From the NCBI GenBank assembly GCA_026388415.1, contig JAPLJV010000023.1, positions 39,170 to 103,169 on the forward strand: 64,000 nucleotides of DNA, given 5' to 3'. Positions within the stretch are counted from its first letter, which is position 1. Every line of letters begins with the position of its first letter. Under the pieces are notes generated by a model. It worked only from the letters and a program-made list of their open reading frames with translations. It made no database searches and was not told the origin of the DNA. Positions 18,246 through 27,404 of this stretch are shown here, piece after piece. Source of the DNA: Deltaproteobacteria bacterium. GTDB lineage: Bacteria > Desulfobacterota > Syntrophia > Syntrophales > JACQWR01. The translations under genes were made by a program, and so were the position numbers.

Positions 18246-18315
18246 GTCATTCCGGACTTGATCCGGAATCCAGAAGGTATTGAAAATACTGGATTCCGGT
18301 TTTCACCGGAATGAC
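18246..18315. repeat. Nested inverted-repeat element
   Basis: Outer arms GTCATTCCGG (18246-18255) and CCGGAATGAC (18306-18315) enclose inner arms CCGGAATCCAG and CTGGATTCCGG. Dispersed palindromes of this type are widespread between genes in many bacteria. It lies upstream of carA. Confidence 0.75.
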
Positions 18316-18389
18316 GATTTATCAGGCTTAAGACAAATTCAAAGTTCTCGTAGCTTGGATAATAGTAATGGCAGGGAAGTTCTATCCCC

Positions 18390-18451
18390 AAATCTCCTTT
18401 TTGTAAAGGGAGATTTAGTAAGTTAGTCCCGGCTCGCAAGCGAGCCGGGAC
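18390..18451. repeat. Two further hairpins between glnA and carA
   Basis: AAATCTCCTTT pairs with AAAGGGAGATTT (18390-18416, one bulge). GTCCCGGCTCG pairs perfectly with CGAGCCGGGAC around a CAAG loop (18426-18451). The second is a candidate glnA terminator but has no T-run; together with the 18246 element they fill most of this 376-bp gap. Confidence 0.6.
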
Positions 18452-18566
18452 GTAAACTTATTAGTGAGTTAGAATTTGCTGTCCGGTGGAAAGCAAATTC
18501 GTTAACACACTTATCCCGCATAGCGGGACTTATCCCGTTTTATCGGGGCTGGGGATAGTGAAGCAA

Positions 18567-19898
18567 TTACAGCATGGGCAGATACCGGTCAATTTCGAAC
18601 TGGCTGACATGGGTCCGGAAAAGATCCCACTCCACCTTTTTATTTTCAATAAATTTGTTAAAGATGTGATCTCCGAGCGTTTCTTTGACCAATTTGCTCT
18701 TGGATACAGCCACCATGGCCTCGTAGAGGCTGCCTGGCAGCGTCGTGATGCCGGCCTTTGCACGGGCCTTCTCGTCCATTTCAAAGATGTCTTCCTCAAC
18801 CGGTTCGGGCAGGCGATACTTGTTCTTGACGCCTTCCATACCGGCGGCCAGCATGACCGCAAAAGCCAGGTAGGGATTGCAGGCGGGATCCGGGGAACGA
18901 TACTCGATGCGCGTTGCCTTCTCTTTGCCCGGTTTGTACATGGGAACGCGCACCATGGCCGACCGGTTGCGGCGCGCCCAAGAGACATAAACCGGGGCCT
19001 CGTAACCCGGCACCAGCCGTTTGTAGGAGTTGATCCACTGATTACAGATGGCGGTGATTTCCGGGGCATGGGTCATGAGACCCGCAATGTATTGTTTGGC
19101 CATATCGGAGAGATGATATTTGTCGGTGCCCTTAAAAAAGGCGTTCTTATTACCCTTGAACAGAGACTGATGGACGTGCATGCCGCTGCCGTTCTGCCCA
19201 AAGATGGGTTTGGGCATGAAGGTAGCGTAGACGCCGTTCTGCCGGGCAATTTCCTTGACGACAGTACGATAGGTCATGACCTTGTCGGCCATTTTCAGGG
19301 CCTCGTCATAGCGTAAATCAATTTCATGCTGGCTGGGCGCTACCTCATGGTGTGAATACTCGACGCGGATACCCATGTCCTGAAGAGCAAATATGGTCTG
19401 GCGGCGCAGGTCGGTGGCGCGATCCACGGGCAGGCCGTCGAAATACCCGCCCCGATCCAGAAATTCAGTGCTTTTGTCATTGGCAAAATAGAAAAATTCC
19501 AGTTCCGGCCCCACTAAAAAGGCATAGCCCATATCGCCCACTTTTTTCAGCATGCGCTTCAGGACGTAACGGGGATCGCCCTCGTAGGGAGTGCCGTCGG
19601 GATTTTGAATATCGCAGATCATGCGGGCCACCGGACGGTCGGAGGGCCGGTAGGGTATCATTTGAAAGGTCGTGGGGTCGGCCATAGCGATCATGTCGCT
19701 CTCTTCAATCCGGCAGAAACCCTGGATGGACGAGCCATCGAAGCCCATGCCCTCCGTCATGCCCTCTTCCAGTTCCGAAGGCGTAATGCTGAATATCTTC
19801 TGCACCCCCAGGACATCGGTAAACCAGAACTGCACAAAACTGACATTTTTTTCCTTGACGATTTTCAGAACATCTTCCTTCGTTTTACAATCGAACAT
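18567..19898 (-). CDS. glnA: Glutamine synthetase type I GlnA
   Basis: 443 residues, the length of the GSI-alpha subfamily, which lacks the insert of the adenylylated GSI-beta enzymes (about 470). The beta-grasp start has GFDGSSIQGF; metal and glutamate-binding motifs include VGPELEFFYF, MPKPIFGQNGSGMHVHQSL and NSYKRLVPGYEAPV. It assimilates ammonium into glutamine. The neighbourhood of guaA, carA, a NifA-like activator, amtB and glnK forms a nitrogen block. Confidence 0.97.
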   Translation of the reverse strand: MFDCKTKEDVLKIVKEKNVSFVQFWFTDVLGVQKIFSITPSELEEGMTEGMGFDGSSIQGFCRIEESDMIAMADPTTFQMIPYRPSDRPVARMICDIQNPDGTPYEGDPRYVLKRMLKKVGDMGYAFLVGPELEFFYFANDKSTEFLDRGGYFDGLPVDRATDLRRQTIFALQDMGIRVEYSHHEVAPSQHEIDLRYDEALKMADKVMTYRTVVKEIARQNGVYATFMPKPIFGQNGSGMHVHQSLFKGNKNAFFKGTDKYHLSDMAKQYIAGLMTHAPEITAICNQWINSYKRLVPGYEAPVYVSWARRNRSAMVRVPMYKPGKEKATRIEYRSPDPACNPYLAFAVMLAAGMEGVKNKYRLPEPVEEDIFEMDEKARAKAGITTLPGSLYEAMVAVSKSKLVKETLGDHIFNKFIENKKVEWDLFRTHVSQFEIDRYLPML

Positions 19899-19939
19899 AT
19901 AATACTCCTTTCGTTACACTAAAATATAGGTCATGGAAA

Positions 19940-20200
19940 AGCTCAAAGGGAGAAGCTCAAAGTTGACGCAACGGGAATCATGCGCGGCTTCTTAGCGCCC
20001 GTGGCAATGACGACGGAATCATGCCGCTCTTTTATCTACTGAAATTCCTCCTTTGTCAACCGTTCGTTGGGATGCACGCGCTCGATCTTTTCGCCTACTC
20101 CCAGCAATTCATGTGCCAATTCGTCATCCGGAATGCGGCTGCGGGGGAATCAGGGACGCAATCTTGCCGCCGGGGCCCGGCCCATATCACCGATGACCGG
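19940..20200 (-). pseudogene. Decayed gltD-like (glutamate synthase small subunit type) remnant
   Basis: On the minus strand, short pieces of a GltD-type FAD/NAD(P)H oxidoreductase are readable across a frameshift and a TAG stop: GPGPGGKIASLIP, then in another frame RIPDDELAHELLGVG and NERLTKEEFQ-stop, then ERHDSVVIATGAKKPR, the second dinucleotide-binding motif. No complete frame survives. It lies between glnA and the NifA-like gene, consistent with a former glutamate synthase gene beside glnA. Confidence 0.6.
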
Positions 20201-20212
20201 GGCAGAGCCGCA

Positions 20213-20503
20213 TCAGTCCAGGGCCTTGATCCCCGTATTGGAGCAGATTCCCGAGAGGAGCGGTATAGAAAAAATCAATATGCAAACGAGCCCGAAAAAC
20301 AACTGCCAAGATCGTGCCAGTCCCGGAAATTTGGGTAAAGAGCCTGGTGGAACTAAATTGATGCCTGCTCTCTTTAAAAAACCTTCCGGATCGTAGAACA
20401 AATTTGTAATGCTGTTCTGCAAAAAGTACAAATTTGTCCAAATCCACGAGAAAATAATTGCTGACTTACTCCGTCCGTTTTTGTTTGAAGCGTCCGGGGT
20501 CAA
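20213..20503 (-). CDS. Possible small membrane protein, doubtful
   Basis: 96 codons from a TTG overlapping the end of the NifA-like gene. It holds one hydrophobic segment, SWQLFFGLVCILIFSIPLLS, preceded by LFYDPEGFLKRAGINLVPPG. I recognise no family. It may be a genuine small gene or part of the decayed region around the gltD remnant. Confidence 0.3.
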   Translation of the reverse strand: MTPDASNKNGRSKSAIIFSWIWTNLYFLQNSITNLFYDPEGFLKRAGINLVPPGSLPKFPGLARSWQLFFGLVCILIFSIPLLSGICSNTGIKALD

Positions 20504-21992
20504 TTCCCAATTTTTGTATTTTATACTGGACGATGCGTTTCGTCGTCCCCAAAATCCGGGCGGCCTGGCTCTGGTTGCCCCACGTTTCCTTCAGGGTGTC
20601 AACAATGAGCGCCCGCTCCTGGGCTTCTATCAGGGCGGCCAGTTTGTCACTTTCCTTCCGTTGTCCTTCCGCATGAATATTGAGCAGCAGTGAGGGGGGC
20701 AGGTTGCTGCCTTCAATGGCATCGCCGCCCGCCAGCAGCACCGCCCGCTCGATACAATTTTCCAGCTCCCGCACATTGCCCGGCCAGTGGTACGCCAGGA
20801 GGGCATCCAAGGCGGAGGTGGATATCCGCTTGACCGTCTTGCCCTGTTCCTGAGTGTACTTCAGGATAAAATGATCGGCCAGCAGAATAATATCATTCCC
20901 CCTTTCCCTCAGCGGCGGCAGGTAGACGGGAAAGACATTCAGGCGGTAGTACAGGTCGGCGCGAAATCTTCCCGAGGCCAAGTCCTCCTCCAGATTCCGG
21001 TTTGTGGCCGCGATAATCCTCACGTTCACATGGACGGTCCTCGAGGAGCCGAGCGGCTGAAACTGCAACTCCTGCAAGACACGCAGCAATTTAACCTGGG
21101 CCGCGGCGGAAAGTTCGCCTACCTCGTCGAGAAAAATAGTGCCGCCGTCTGCTTCTTCAAACCGGCCGCGCCGCTTTTGCAGGGCGCCCGTGAAGGCCCC
21201 TTTTTCATGGCCAAAGAGCTCGCTCTCCAGCAGGGTGTCCGGCATGGCGGCGCAATTCACCTGCACCAGGGGCCCGGCGGAGCGTGGACTGTGCATATGA
21301 ATGGCGCGGGCCACCAACTCTTTGCCTGTACCCGTTTCCCCATGAATCAGCACTGTTGTATTGGAATCGGCTACCTGGTGAATCATGCCAAAGACCTCTT
21401 GCATGACCTTGGAAGTGCCGATAATATCCGACGACGGCGGCGTGGTACGACCAATGATCATCCGCAGGCGGCGATTTTCTTCTTCGACGGCCCTCATATG
21501 AACGGCCTTGGCAATCAGCTCGGCTACGGCCATCAGCATAGCCAACTCACGTTCCAGACTGGCCACCTGGCCCGCCACCTTGTCGGCCGATAAGACGCCC
21601 ACGACCTTGGCGTCATAAATGATGGGGACGCACAAAAATGACAATTCCGACCGGTCGAGAAACTTGCGGGCGCCCGTGCGGTCCAGAAAGTGCGCCTCCT
21701 GGCCAAGGTTAGCCACCGCCATGGGACGGCCCGTCTGGGCCACTTGGCCCGTAATGCCTTCTCCCGGCAGGTACATGACGTCCAGCCCCATGATGTTGAC
21801 GTCATGCGCCACGTCAAGCCAGGCCTCGCCGGTGCCGCGGTCCAGAAGCGAGATCATACCGCGTTGCATTCCGAGTCGCAGGCTCATTTCCTTTAGCACC
21901 TGTTCCAGTTGATCGCGCAATTCCTGCGGCTGCGCCAGGATCTTGGCAATGGCGTGCAAGGCGGCCAGTTCTTCATATTCGTGGATGCTCAA
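20466..21992 (-). CDS. NifA-like sigma-54-dependent activator (GAF-AAA-HTH)
   Basis: 508 residues with three domains in the usual order. An N-terminal GAF domain (about residues 20-170) is followed by a sigma-54 AAA+ domain (Walker A GETGTGKELVARAI, sigma-54 contact loop GAFTGA, Walker B GGTIFLDEVGEL). A C-terminal FIS-type HTH (WGNQSQAARILGTTKRIVQYKI) completes it. It is divergent from amtB-glnK, whose promoter is sigma-54 type, so it probably activates that operon and perhaps glnA according to nitrogen status. Confidence 0.92.
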   Translation of the reverse strand: MSIHEYEELAALHAIAKILAQPQELRDQLEQVLKEMSLRLGMQRGMISLLDRGTGEAWLDVAHDVNIMGLDVMYLPGEGITGQVAQTGRPMAVANLGQEAHFLDRTGARKFLDRSELSFLCVPIIYDAKVVGVLSADKVAGQVASLERELAMLMAVAELIAKAVHMRAVEEENRRLRMIIGRTTPPSSDIIGTSKVMQEVFGMIHQVADSNTTVLIHGETGTGKELVARAIHMHSPRSAGPLVQVNCAAMPDTLLESELFGHEKGAFTGALQKRRGRFEEADGGTIFLDEVGELSAAAQVKLLRVLQELQFQPLGSSRTVHVNVRIIAATNRNLEEDLASGRFRADLYYRLNVFPVYLPPLRERGNDIILLADHFILKYTQEQGKTVKRISTSALDALLAYHWPGNVRELENCIERAVLLAGGDAIEGSNLPPSLLLNIHAEGQRKESDKLAALIEAQERALIVDTLKETWGNQSQAARILGTTKRIVQYKIQKLGIDPGRFKQKRTE

Positions 21993-22035
21993 TGGACTAT
22001 CTCCAATTACCGTATGGTGGGAGCATAAGGTCTTT

Positions 22036-22056
22036 TTGCCAAGTCGTCAAGGGCAA
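22036..22056. promoter_or_regulatory. Candidate activator-binding inverted repeat
   Basis: TTGCC-N11-GGCAA lies 28 bp upstream of the amtB -24 element and between the divergent regulator and amtB. It could be an enhancer site for the NifA-like protein, but it is closer than classical NifA sites and does not match TGT-N10-ACA. Confidence 0.35.
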
Positions 22057-22083
22057 CATTGACTTTTTGCGAGATCATCAAGT

Positions 22084-22100
22084 TTGGCAAGATAATTGCT
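22084..22100 (+). promoter_or_regulatory. Sigma-54 promoter of amtB-glnK
   Basis: TTGGCAAGATAATTGCT matches the -24/-12 consensus (YTGGCACGrNNNTTGCW) with a single deviation and correct GG-to-GC spacing. Transcription would start near 22111, about 40 bp before the amtB ATG. Confidence 0.85.
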
Positions 22101-22152
22101 GACAACGATAAACTAATTGAAAATCTAATTGTAAAGGAAGAATGGAGCTATC

Positions 22153-23376
22153 ATGGCAAATCAAATTAATGCGGGCGACACTGCCTGGGTACTGGTCTGT
22201 TGTTCTTTAGTACTGTTGATGACACCAGCCTTGGCGCTTTTCTACGGGGGCATGGTGCGACGGAAAAACGTTCTTTCCACGCTGACGCTAAGCTACACCT
22301 TCATGGCCCTGATCGGGGTGCAATGGGTCTTCTACGGCTATTCTCTGGCTTTCGGCCCGGACATTAACGGCCTCATCGGAGGACTGAATTTTGTGGGTTT
22401 CAACGGCGTCGGGGCTCTGCCCGACGGAGCTTACAGCAAGACCATACCCCATGAACTTTTTGCCGCTTTTCAGATGATGTTCGCGGTCATCACGCCGGCG
22501 CTGATTACCGGTGCTTTTGTGGAGCGGGTGAAATTCAAGAGCTTTCTTTTGTTCAGTCTGCTTTGGGCCACTTTCGTCTATGATCCCTTGTGTCACTGGG
22601 TATGGGGACAGGGGGGGTGGCTGAAGCAGATGGGTGTACTGGATTTTGCCGGGGGAACGGTGGTACATATTGCGGCCGGTTTTTCAGCTTTGGCTTTTGC
22701 GCTCGTTATCGGACCGCGGAAAGGGTACGGCAAGTCTCCTATGGAACCGAATAATATCCCGCTGACGGTCCTGGGGGCCGGCCTGTTGTGGGTGGGCTGG
22801 TTCGGTTTCAATGCCGGCAGCGCCCTGGCTGCCAACGGGGTGGCGGTGAATGCCCTGGTGACCACCAACACCTCGGCGGCGACAGCCGGTCTGGTCTGGA
22901 TGATGCTCTCCTGGCTGGATGGCCGGCCCAGCACGCTGGGAATTGCCACCGGGATGGTGGTGGGTCTGGCGGCAGTAACCCCTGCGTGCGGCTACGTAAC
23001 ACCTCTGGTAGCCATGGTTATCGGAGCAGTCGCAGCGCCCCTGTCTTATTATGCCATGCGCTTGCGGGACAAACGGCAATTGGACGAATCTCTGGACGTG
23101 TGTGCCTGTCACGGGGTAGCCAGCACGTGGGGCATGATCGCCACCGGTCTTTTTGCCACAATAGTCGTCAACAGTGACGGCGCCAACGGCCTGTTTTTCG
23201 GCAATCCCGATCAGATAGGAGTTCAGCTGCTGGCCGTGGTGGTTACCATCGTTTTTAGTTTCGGGGTTACCTATATTTTGGCCAAGTTGCTGCACTGGAG
23301 CATCGGGCTGCGGGTTACGCCCATGGAAGAAGAAGTTGGCCTGGATATCAGCTCTCATGGAGAGAGATCCTATTAA
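22153..23376 (+). CDS. amtB: Ammonium transporter AmtB
   Basis: 407 residues with about eleven hydrophobic segments. The pore twin histidines are in FAGGTVVHIAAG and DVCACHGVASTWG, and the conserved GVALFYGGM-type start (LALFYGGMVRRKNVLS) is present. It imports ammonium. It is followed 32 bp later by glnK, the standard pair in which GlnK blocks the channel under nitrogen excess. Expression is probably sigma-54 dependent. Confidence 0.97.
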   Translation: MANQINAGDTAWVLVCCSLVLLMTPALALFYGGMVRRKNVLSTLTLSYTFMALIGVQWVFYGYSLAFGPDINGLIGGLNFVGFNGVGALPDGAYSKTIPHELFAAFQMMFAVITPALITGAFVERVKFKSFLLFSLLWATFVYDPLCHWVWGQGGWLKQMGVLDFAGGTVVHIAAGFSALAFALVIGPRKGYGKSPMEPNNIPLTVLGAGLLWVGWFGFNAGSALAANGVAVNALVTTNTSAATAGLVWMMLSWLDGRPSTLGIATGMVVGLAAVTPACGYVTPLVAMVIGAVAAPLSYYAMRLRDKRQLDESLDVCACHGVASTWGMIATGLFATIVVNSDGANGLFFGNPDQIGVQLLAVVVTIVFSFGVTYILAKLLHWSIGLRVTPMEEEVGLDISSHGERSY

Positions 23377-23408
23377 GCAGTTTTATTGTATCACGGGGAG
23401 ATTTTGCC

Positions 23409-23801
23409 ATGCTGAAAAAGATTGAAGCCATTATTCGTGAAGATAAGATCAATGATGTCAAGGACGCCTTGATTGAAATTGGCATCGTTGGTATGAATAT
23501 GTTTGAAATACGTGGACATGGCCGACAGGGCGGCATTAAACTGGCGGGTCGTTCCGGCACCTACCAGGTAGATATGCTGCCAAAGATCCAAGTCAACATC
23601 GTCCTGAGTGAACGCAATCTGGAAACAACGATTGCAACTATCCTCAAGGCCGCCTATACGGGGGAACCAGGCGACGGGCTTATCTTTATCTATCCCGTGG
23701 AGGAGATCATTCGCATCCGCACGGGGGAGCGCAGCCAGGACGCTGTGATGTATCCTGGTGATATAGATGAAAGAAAAGGTATCAGCAAGGGTAAAACCTG
23801 A
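23409..23801 (+). CDS. glnK: P-II nitrogen regulatory protein GlnK
   Basis: 130 residues, about 18 longer than typical P-II proteins owing to a charged C-terminal tail. The T-loop GRQGGIKLAGRSGTYQVDMLPK-like segment keeps the Tyr that corresponds to the uridylylation site, and GDGLIFIYPVEEIIRIRTGE is the second P-II signature. It binds ATP/ADP and 2-oxoglutarate and regulates AmtB and probably GlnA or the NifA-like protein. RBS GGGGAG lies upstream of the ATG. Confidence 0.96.
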   Translation: MLKKIEAIIREDKINDVKDALIEIGIVGMNMFEIRGHGRQGGIKLAGRSGTYQVDMLPKIQVNIVLSERNLETTIATILKAAYTGEPGDGLIFIYPVEEIIRIRTGERSQDAVMYPGDIDERKGISKGKT

Positions 23802-23849
23802 AGGTAGTGCCGTGCCAGGCGTCTAACATCCTTGCACAGAGGACCAATA

Positions 23850-24056
23850 ATGCAATGCCGAAACCATTCCGATCGCGATGCCCTGGCGGTATGCCAGAAG
23901 CATGAAGACGGCTTCTGCAGGGAATGTTGCGAATGTCTGAATATTGATCATTGCTGTGAATGCATGGACCCCAAATTATACTGCAAATTCAGAAGCCAGT
24001 GCATCATCTGGGAGCTATCCCGCGACCGGCGCAAAAGGGACGTCAATTACCTTTGA
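23850..24056 (+). CDS. Small cysteine/histidine-rich putative zinc-binding protein
   Basis: 68 residues from the ATG at 23850, which has GAGG upstream. The pattern C-x2-H...C-x2-H...C-x2-CC-x-C...H-CC-x-C...C resembles a B-box-type zinc-binding module (CRNHSDRDALAVCQKHEDGF). Its function is unknown; it follows glnK and may be cotranscribed. Confidence 0.7.
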   Translation: MQCRNHSDRDALAVCQKHEDGFCRECCECLNIDHCCECMDPKLYCKFRSQCIIWELSRDRRKRDVNYL

Positions 24057-24229
24057 CCCGTCGTACTGATGACATCACCAATAAAAAAACTTTGCCGGCA
24101 GGCTTCATAGACAACCTAAAAGAACCGGCTTCGCGTTGACCGCCGAGTTGAAGCCGCCGTTGACTATACAAACAAGAATCGTGTTCACTCGCATCTAATT
24201 TGCCGTAAAATCCTGATAATAAAAGAAAT

Positions 24230-24260
24230 GGGCAGAACCCCACCCAGGGAAGTTCTGCCC
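24230..24260 (-). terminator. Intrinsic terminator of tRNA-Asn
   Basis: A 9-bp perfect stem GGGCAGAAC/GTTCTGCCC lies 12 bp downstream of the tRNA on the minus strand and is followed in that direction by ATTTCTTTTATTAT. Confidence 0.75.
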
Positions 24261-24271
24261 ATGTTATAATC

Positions 24272-24347
24272 TGGCTCCCCAGCGCGGACTCGAACCACGG
24301 ACATGGTGGTTAACAGCCACCCGCTCTACCGACTGAGCTACTGGGGA
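24272..24347 (-). tRNA. tRNA-Asn (GTT)
   Basis: Read on the minus strand, a 76-nt cloverleaf begins TCCCCAG, has the D-loop AGCTCAGTCGGTAGAGC, anticodon loop CTGTTAA (anticodon GTT), TTCGAGTCC in the T-loop, and the matching acceptor CTGGGGA with G discriminator and encoded CCA. Confidence 0.96.
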
Positions 24348-24534
24348 AAAGTCGTTTCGTGCGTTCTATTAATACAAGATTATTGCTTTGTCAATGCTGA
24401 TGTGCTTAACATGCAAAAGAATTGTATTGTCCGGGGCCATCTGGAAGGAAAGATATTGCAGATCAATTATTTAAGCAATATTTGGATAATCCGGGTGACA
24501 GAAACATCAAAACACATTTGGTCGGAGCGGGTCG

Positions 24535-25620
24535 GTGATTGTAAGAGTTACCAGCGGCACAGTAATTGGCATAGATGCTTATCCCGTGGAAGTGGAAGTT
24601 GACCTTTCGCTCGGGCTGCCCCAGTTTTCCATGGTGGGCCTCCCTGACGTAGCGGTCAGGGAAAGCAAGGATCGCATTCGGGCCGCCATTAAAAATTCCG
24701 GCTATAAATTCCCGCGCCACCGCGTGACGGTCAACCTGGCCCCGGCCGACATCAAAAAAGAGGGGACGGCCTTTGATCTGCCCATTGCCGTCGCCATCCT
24801 GGCGGCGGAGGGCAACATAGATCCGTTGTCTCTGCAACAATATGTTTTTATGGGAGAACTTTCCTTAGACGGAGGCATCAAAGGTGTCCACGGCGTTCTG
24901 CCGGTGGCCCTGCAGACGGAAAGGATGGGCAAGAAGGGGATTATTGTCGCGCGGGAAAACGCCGCGGAAGCGGCCTTTGTACAGAGTATCGAGGTCATTG
25001 CCGTGGATCGGCTCTCCGATGTGGTGGACTTTCTGGCCGGCCGGCTGGAGATCAAGCCGCTACAGATAGATTTACAGGCGGCATTCCGTCATACCAGCGA
25101 ATATCCCTTTGATTTCAGTGATATCCGTGGACAGGAACAGGCCCGGCGGGCCTTGGAAGTGGCGGCAGCGGGAGGCCACAACATTATTATGATCGGCCCT
25201 CCTGGTTCCGGTAAAACCATGTTAGCCCAGAGATTAGTGACCATCCTGCCGGAACTCTCCCTGCCCGAAGCGATGGAACTCACCAAGATATTTTCCGTGG
25301 CCTCCCTTTTGAGCAGGAATGAGGCCGTGCTTCTGAGCCGGCCTTTTCGGTCGCCTCACCACACCATTTCTGATGCGGGGCTGGTAGGCGGCGGCCATAT
25401 CCCCAAACCGGGGGAGATCAGCCTGGCCCACCACGGAGTCTTGTTTCTCGATGAACTCCCGGAGTTTAGAAAAAATGCCCTCGAGGCGCTGCGTCAGCCC
25501 TTGGAAGAGGGTACGGTGACCATCACCCGATCCTCGATGACGGCCACTTATCCGGCCAAGTTCATGCTGGTGGCGGCGATGAATCCCTGCCCATGTGATT
25601 ACGCAATTTACAGAAACTGA
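24535..25620 (+). pseudogene. comM: comM (YifB-type Mg-chelatase-like AAA ATPase), 5' part interrupted by the element
   Basis: 361 codons from a GTG start; chromosomal sequence ends at 25592. It has the ComM N-terminal domain ([19 protein letters not shown]), Walker [15 protein letters not shown] and Walker [12 protein letters not shown], and stops after the conserved AAMNPCPC block. The last residues (DYAIYRN) come from the element, which supplies the stop. The missing C-terminal part is at 61157-61628. Removing 25593-61156 restores AAT CCC TGC CCC TGC GGT in frame (NPCPCG). comM encodes a branch-migration helicase used in natural transformation and is a known integration hot spot. Confidence 0.95.
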
Positions 25621-27121
25621 GCGTGATACTGCTAACCCCATCTTTTGTAATAGACAATTCTGGAATTTGACTTCTAAGAAATTCACGCTTCTGCGTGGGT
25701 GTCCAGAATGGGAATTCGACCAATGTCTCCACTACCGACTTGATATCTTTCTCAATATTAATTTTATCCTGTAATAGATATGAATCTTCAATCTCAACCA
25801 AACTTTGTTTCAAATTATTTAATTCATCGTTTAATTTGTTCACTTTTTGCTCAAGCTCCTCCCTCGGAAAAAGATCCTTGACAAAGAGTTCAAGATATTT
25901 TGATTTTTCCTTTTCTTTTGACTTAATTTTTTCCTTAGTTCTTACAGCCTCCCTCTCATTATCTTTAGCATGCGTCTTATTCAGCGCCATTTCCAACATT
26001 TTTTTTATATAGTCAACTTCTGTCAATTTTTCACTTAGTAATGACGTAATTGATGTTTCAATGGAATTTTTTGGATAATATGAAGATGAGCAAGCACTTT
26101 CATGTATTCGATTCTTAAATAGATAGGATTTTGAACGACAATAATAGTAATCTTTATTATGATTACTTCCCCCAGAGGTTGAATACAGGATAGCACCACA
26201 TTCACCACACCTCAGAAAACCTGAATAGAGAAATCTCTGACCCTTTTTTGATTTCTTCTTGTGATATTCAACATTTTTTTTGTTGATTATTGTCTGGATT
26301 TTATTAAAACTAGCTTCGTCAATTATAGGGTTCTCTATTACCTTTACCCTTATTATTTCATCCAGTTTTCGTTTAACCTTTTTTCTATCCCCCTGTCTTC
26401 CATCATTCTTAATACCTTTAACAGAACTTCTCTTTTCCGTATAAGTGCGAAACCCCATATAAATCTCATTTTTAAGCAAATTTGCAATAGTTCTGTGTTG
26501 AATACCCGTTAATCGTTCAAGTTCTCTATAATTCTGTATGCCTCCAACAAGGAAAAGTTCAAAAAGATTCTTAACCTCGTCAATCTTGTCATTATAGGAG
26601 AACTTCTTACTATCACGATCATAACCGACACCCCGTGGCAACGTAATCGCACTATTTGGGTGTTCACCAGCTTTTCTTTTTATTTCTTTAGCTTCCAACA
26701 TGCGCTTTTTAATCTGGGTAAGTTCATTACCGCTGATGATAGCCTGGATACCAGCTAAAAGAAAGCCACCTTGCGTTGTGAGGTCAATTATTTGATCGGA
26801 AGTGTAAATTAAGGTATTCGTTGTTATAAAATTTTGTAGCAAAGCAAAATCATTGAAATTATCCGGGCGGAAAAGCCTATCGTGATCAGCGACAACGACC
26901 CCTTTTATATCATCTCGCTCAATGAGAGATAAAAGTTTTCCCATTTCTGGTGTATGCATCACGGATGTCCCAGAAACATCAATAAGCTTGATTACCTCGA
27001 CAACCTCCAATTTATACTTAGCAATTGTACGGGCATTGGCTTCTTTCTGCCTTGCCAAGCCGGCACGGTCATCGTTACTCTGTTCTTGTGTCGATACTCT
27101 CAGAAATTCGATAGCTTTCAT
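25562..27121 (-). CDS. Large serine recombinase (element integrase)
   Basis: 519 residues. The N-terminal resolvase catalytic domain has the nucleophile Ser in [11 protein letters not shown] recombinase domain follows, then a zinc beta-ribbon ([13 protein letters not shown] ... YYYCRSK ... SACSSSYY) and a coiled-coil-rich C-terminal region (about residues 395-465). It catalyses integration into comM. Its 3' end crosses attL: the codons after CKLRNHM (GRDSSPPPA and the stop) are antisense comM sequence, so the C-terminus depends on integration state. In the circular form the frame would continue into the HTH at 60880-61026. A 67-codon gene overlaps its start. Confidence 0.95.
   Translation of the reverse strand: MKAIEFLRVSTQEQSNDDRAGLARQKEANARTIAKYKLEVVEVIKLIDVSGTSVMHTPEMGKLLSLIERDDIKGVVVADHDRLFRPDNFNDFALLQNFITTNTLIYTSDQIIDLTTQGGFLLAGIQAIISGNELTQIKKRMLEAKEIKRKAGEHPNSAITLPRGVGYDRDSKKFSYNDKIDEVKNLFELFLVGGIQNYRELERLTGIQHRTIANLLKNEIYMGFRTYTEKRSSVKGIKNDGRQGDRKKVKRKLDEIIRVKVIENPIIDEASFNKIQTIINKKNVEYHKKKSKKGQRFLYSGFLRCGECGAILYSTSGGSNHNKDYYYCRSKSYLFKNRIHESACSSSYYPKNSIETSITSLLSEKLTEVDYIKKMLEMALNKTHAKDNEREAVRTKEKIKSKEKEKSKYLELFVKDLFPREELEQKVNKLNDELNNLKQSLVEIEDSYLLQDKINIEKDIKSVVETLVEFPFWTPTQKREFLRSQIPELSITKDGVSSITLSFCKLRNHMGRDSSPPPA
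25583..25615. other. attL (left junction)
   Basis: comM sequence ATCCCTGC is followed by the CC core (25591-25592) and the element arm, whose outer part GATTACGCAATTTACAGAA (25597-25615) is an imperfect inverted copy of the attR arm. Both arms start 4 nt from the core. The integrase coding frame crosses this junction on the minus strand. Confidence 0.85.
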
Positions 27122-27278
27122 CGTTCATCCCACAGATTTGTCTTGCATAGTTTTTAATAATTATATCGTCATCCCCAAGTAAGGCTTGTTTCAATAAGAA
27201 AAGTGTCTTGCTCCTCTCATTGGCAATATGTGAAACAATACTTAATCCTTCCTGAATGATTCTGTCATCGTATTCCAT
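27075..27278 (-). CDS. Small protein upstream of and overlapping the integrase gene
   Basis: 67 residues (starting MEYDDRIIQEGLSIVSHIAN), charged, probably helical, no family recognised. It overlaps the integrase start by 47 bp and is served by a good promoter immediately upstream, so it is likely the first gene of the integrase transcript. A regulatory or directionality role is possible but unsupported. Confidence 0.6.
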   Translation of the reverse strand: MEYDDRIIQEGLSIVSHIANERSKTLFLLKQALLGDDDIIIKNYARQICGMNDESYRISESIDTRTE

Positions 27279-27291
27279 TTTACCATCTCAC

Positions 27292-27320
27292 ATTATACAA
27301 TCAAGTATCTATAATAACAA
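27292..27320 (-). promoter_or_regulatory. Sigma-70-type promoter for the integrase operon
   Basis: On the minus strand, TTGTTA (27320-27315), a 17-bp spacer and a perfect TATAAT (27297-27292) precede the ATG at 27278 by about 13 bp, implying a very short leader. Confidence 0.7.
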
Positions 27321-27404
27321 GGCATTTTAACATATTTATAACTTATTGACTAAATATCCAGTCCAGGTTTAAAGGGCCTTTTTACCCCGACCACTTTTTT
27401 GATA

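Noticed and set aside
18486..19316. 276-codon plus-strand frame opposite glnA
   Set aside because: It is entirely antisense to a convincing glutamine synthetase gene and has no protein-family features.
20787..21593. 268-codon plus-strand frame opposite the NifA-like gene
   Set aside because: Antisense to a complete GAF-AAA-HTH protein.
22026..22060. Classical NifA upstream activator sequence (TGT-N10-ACA)
   Set aside because: No match to that spacing was found; only a TTGCC-N11-GGCAA repeat is present, listed with low confidence.
24272..24347. tRNA-Asn as the attachment site of the element
   Set aside because: The element junctions lie inside comM more than 1.2 kb away, and no tRNA 3'-end repeat occurs at the right end.
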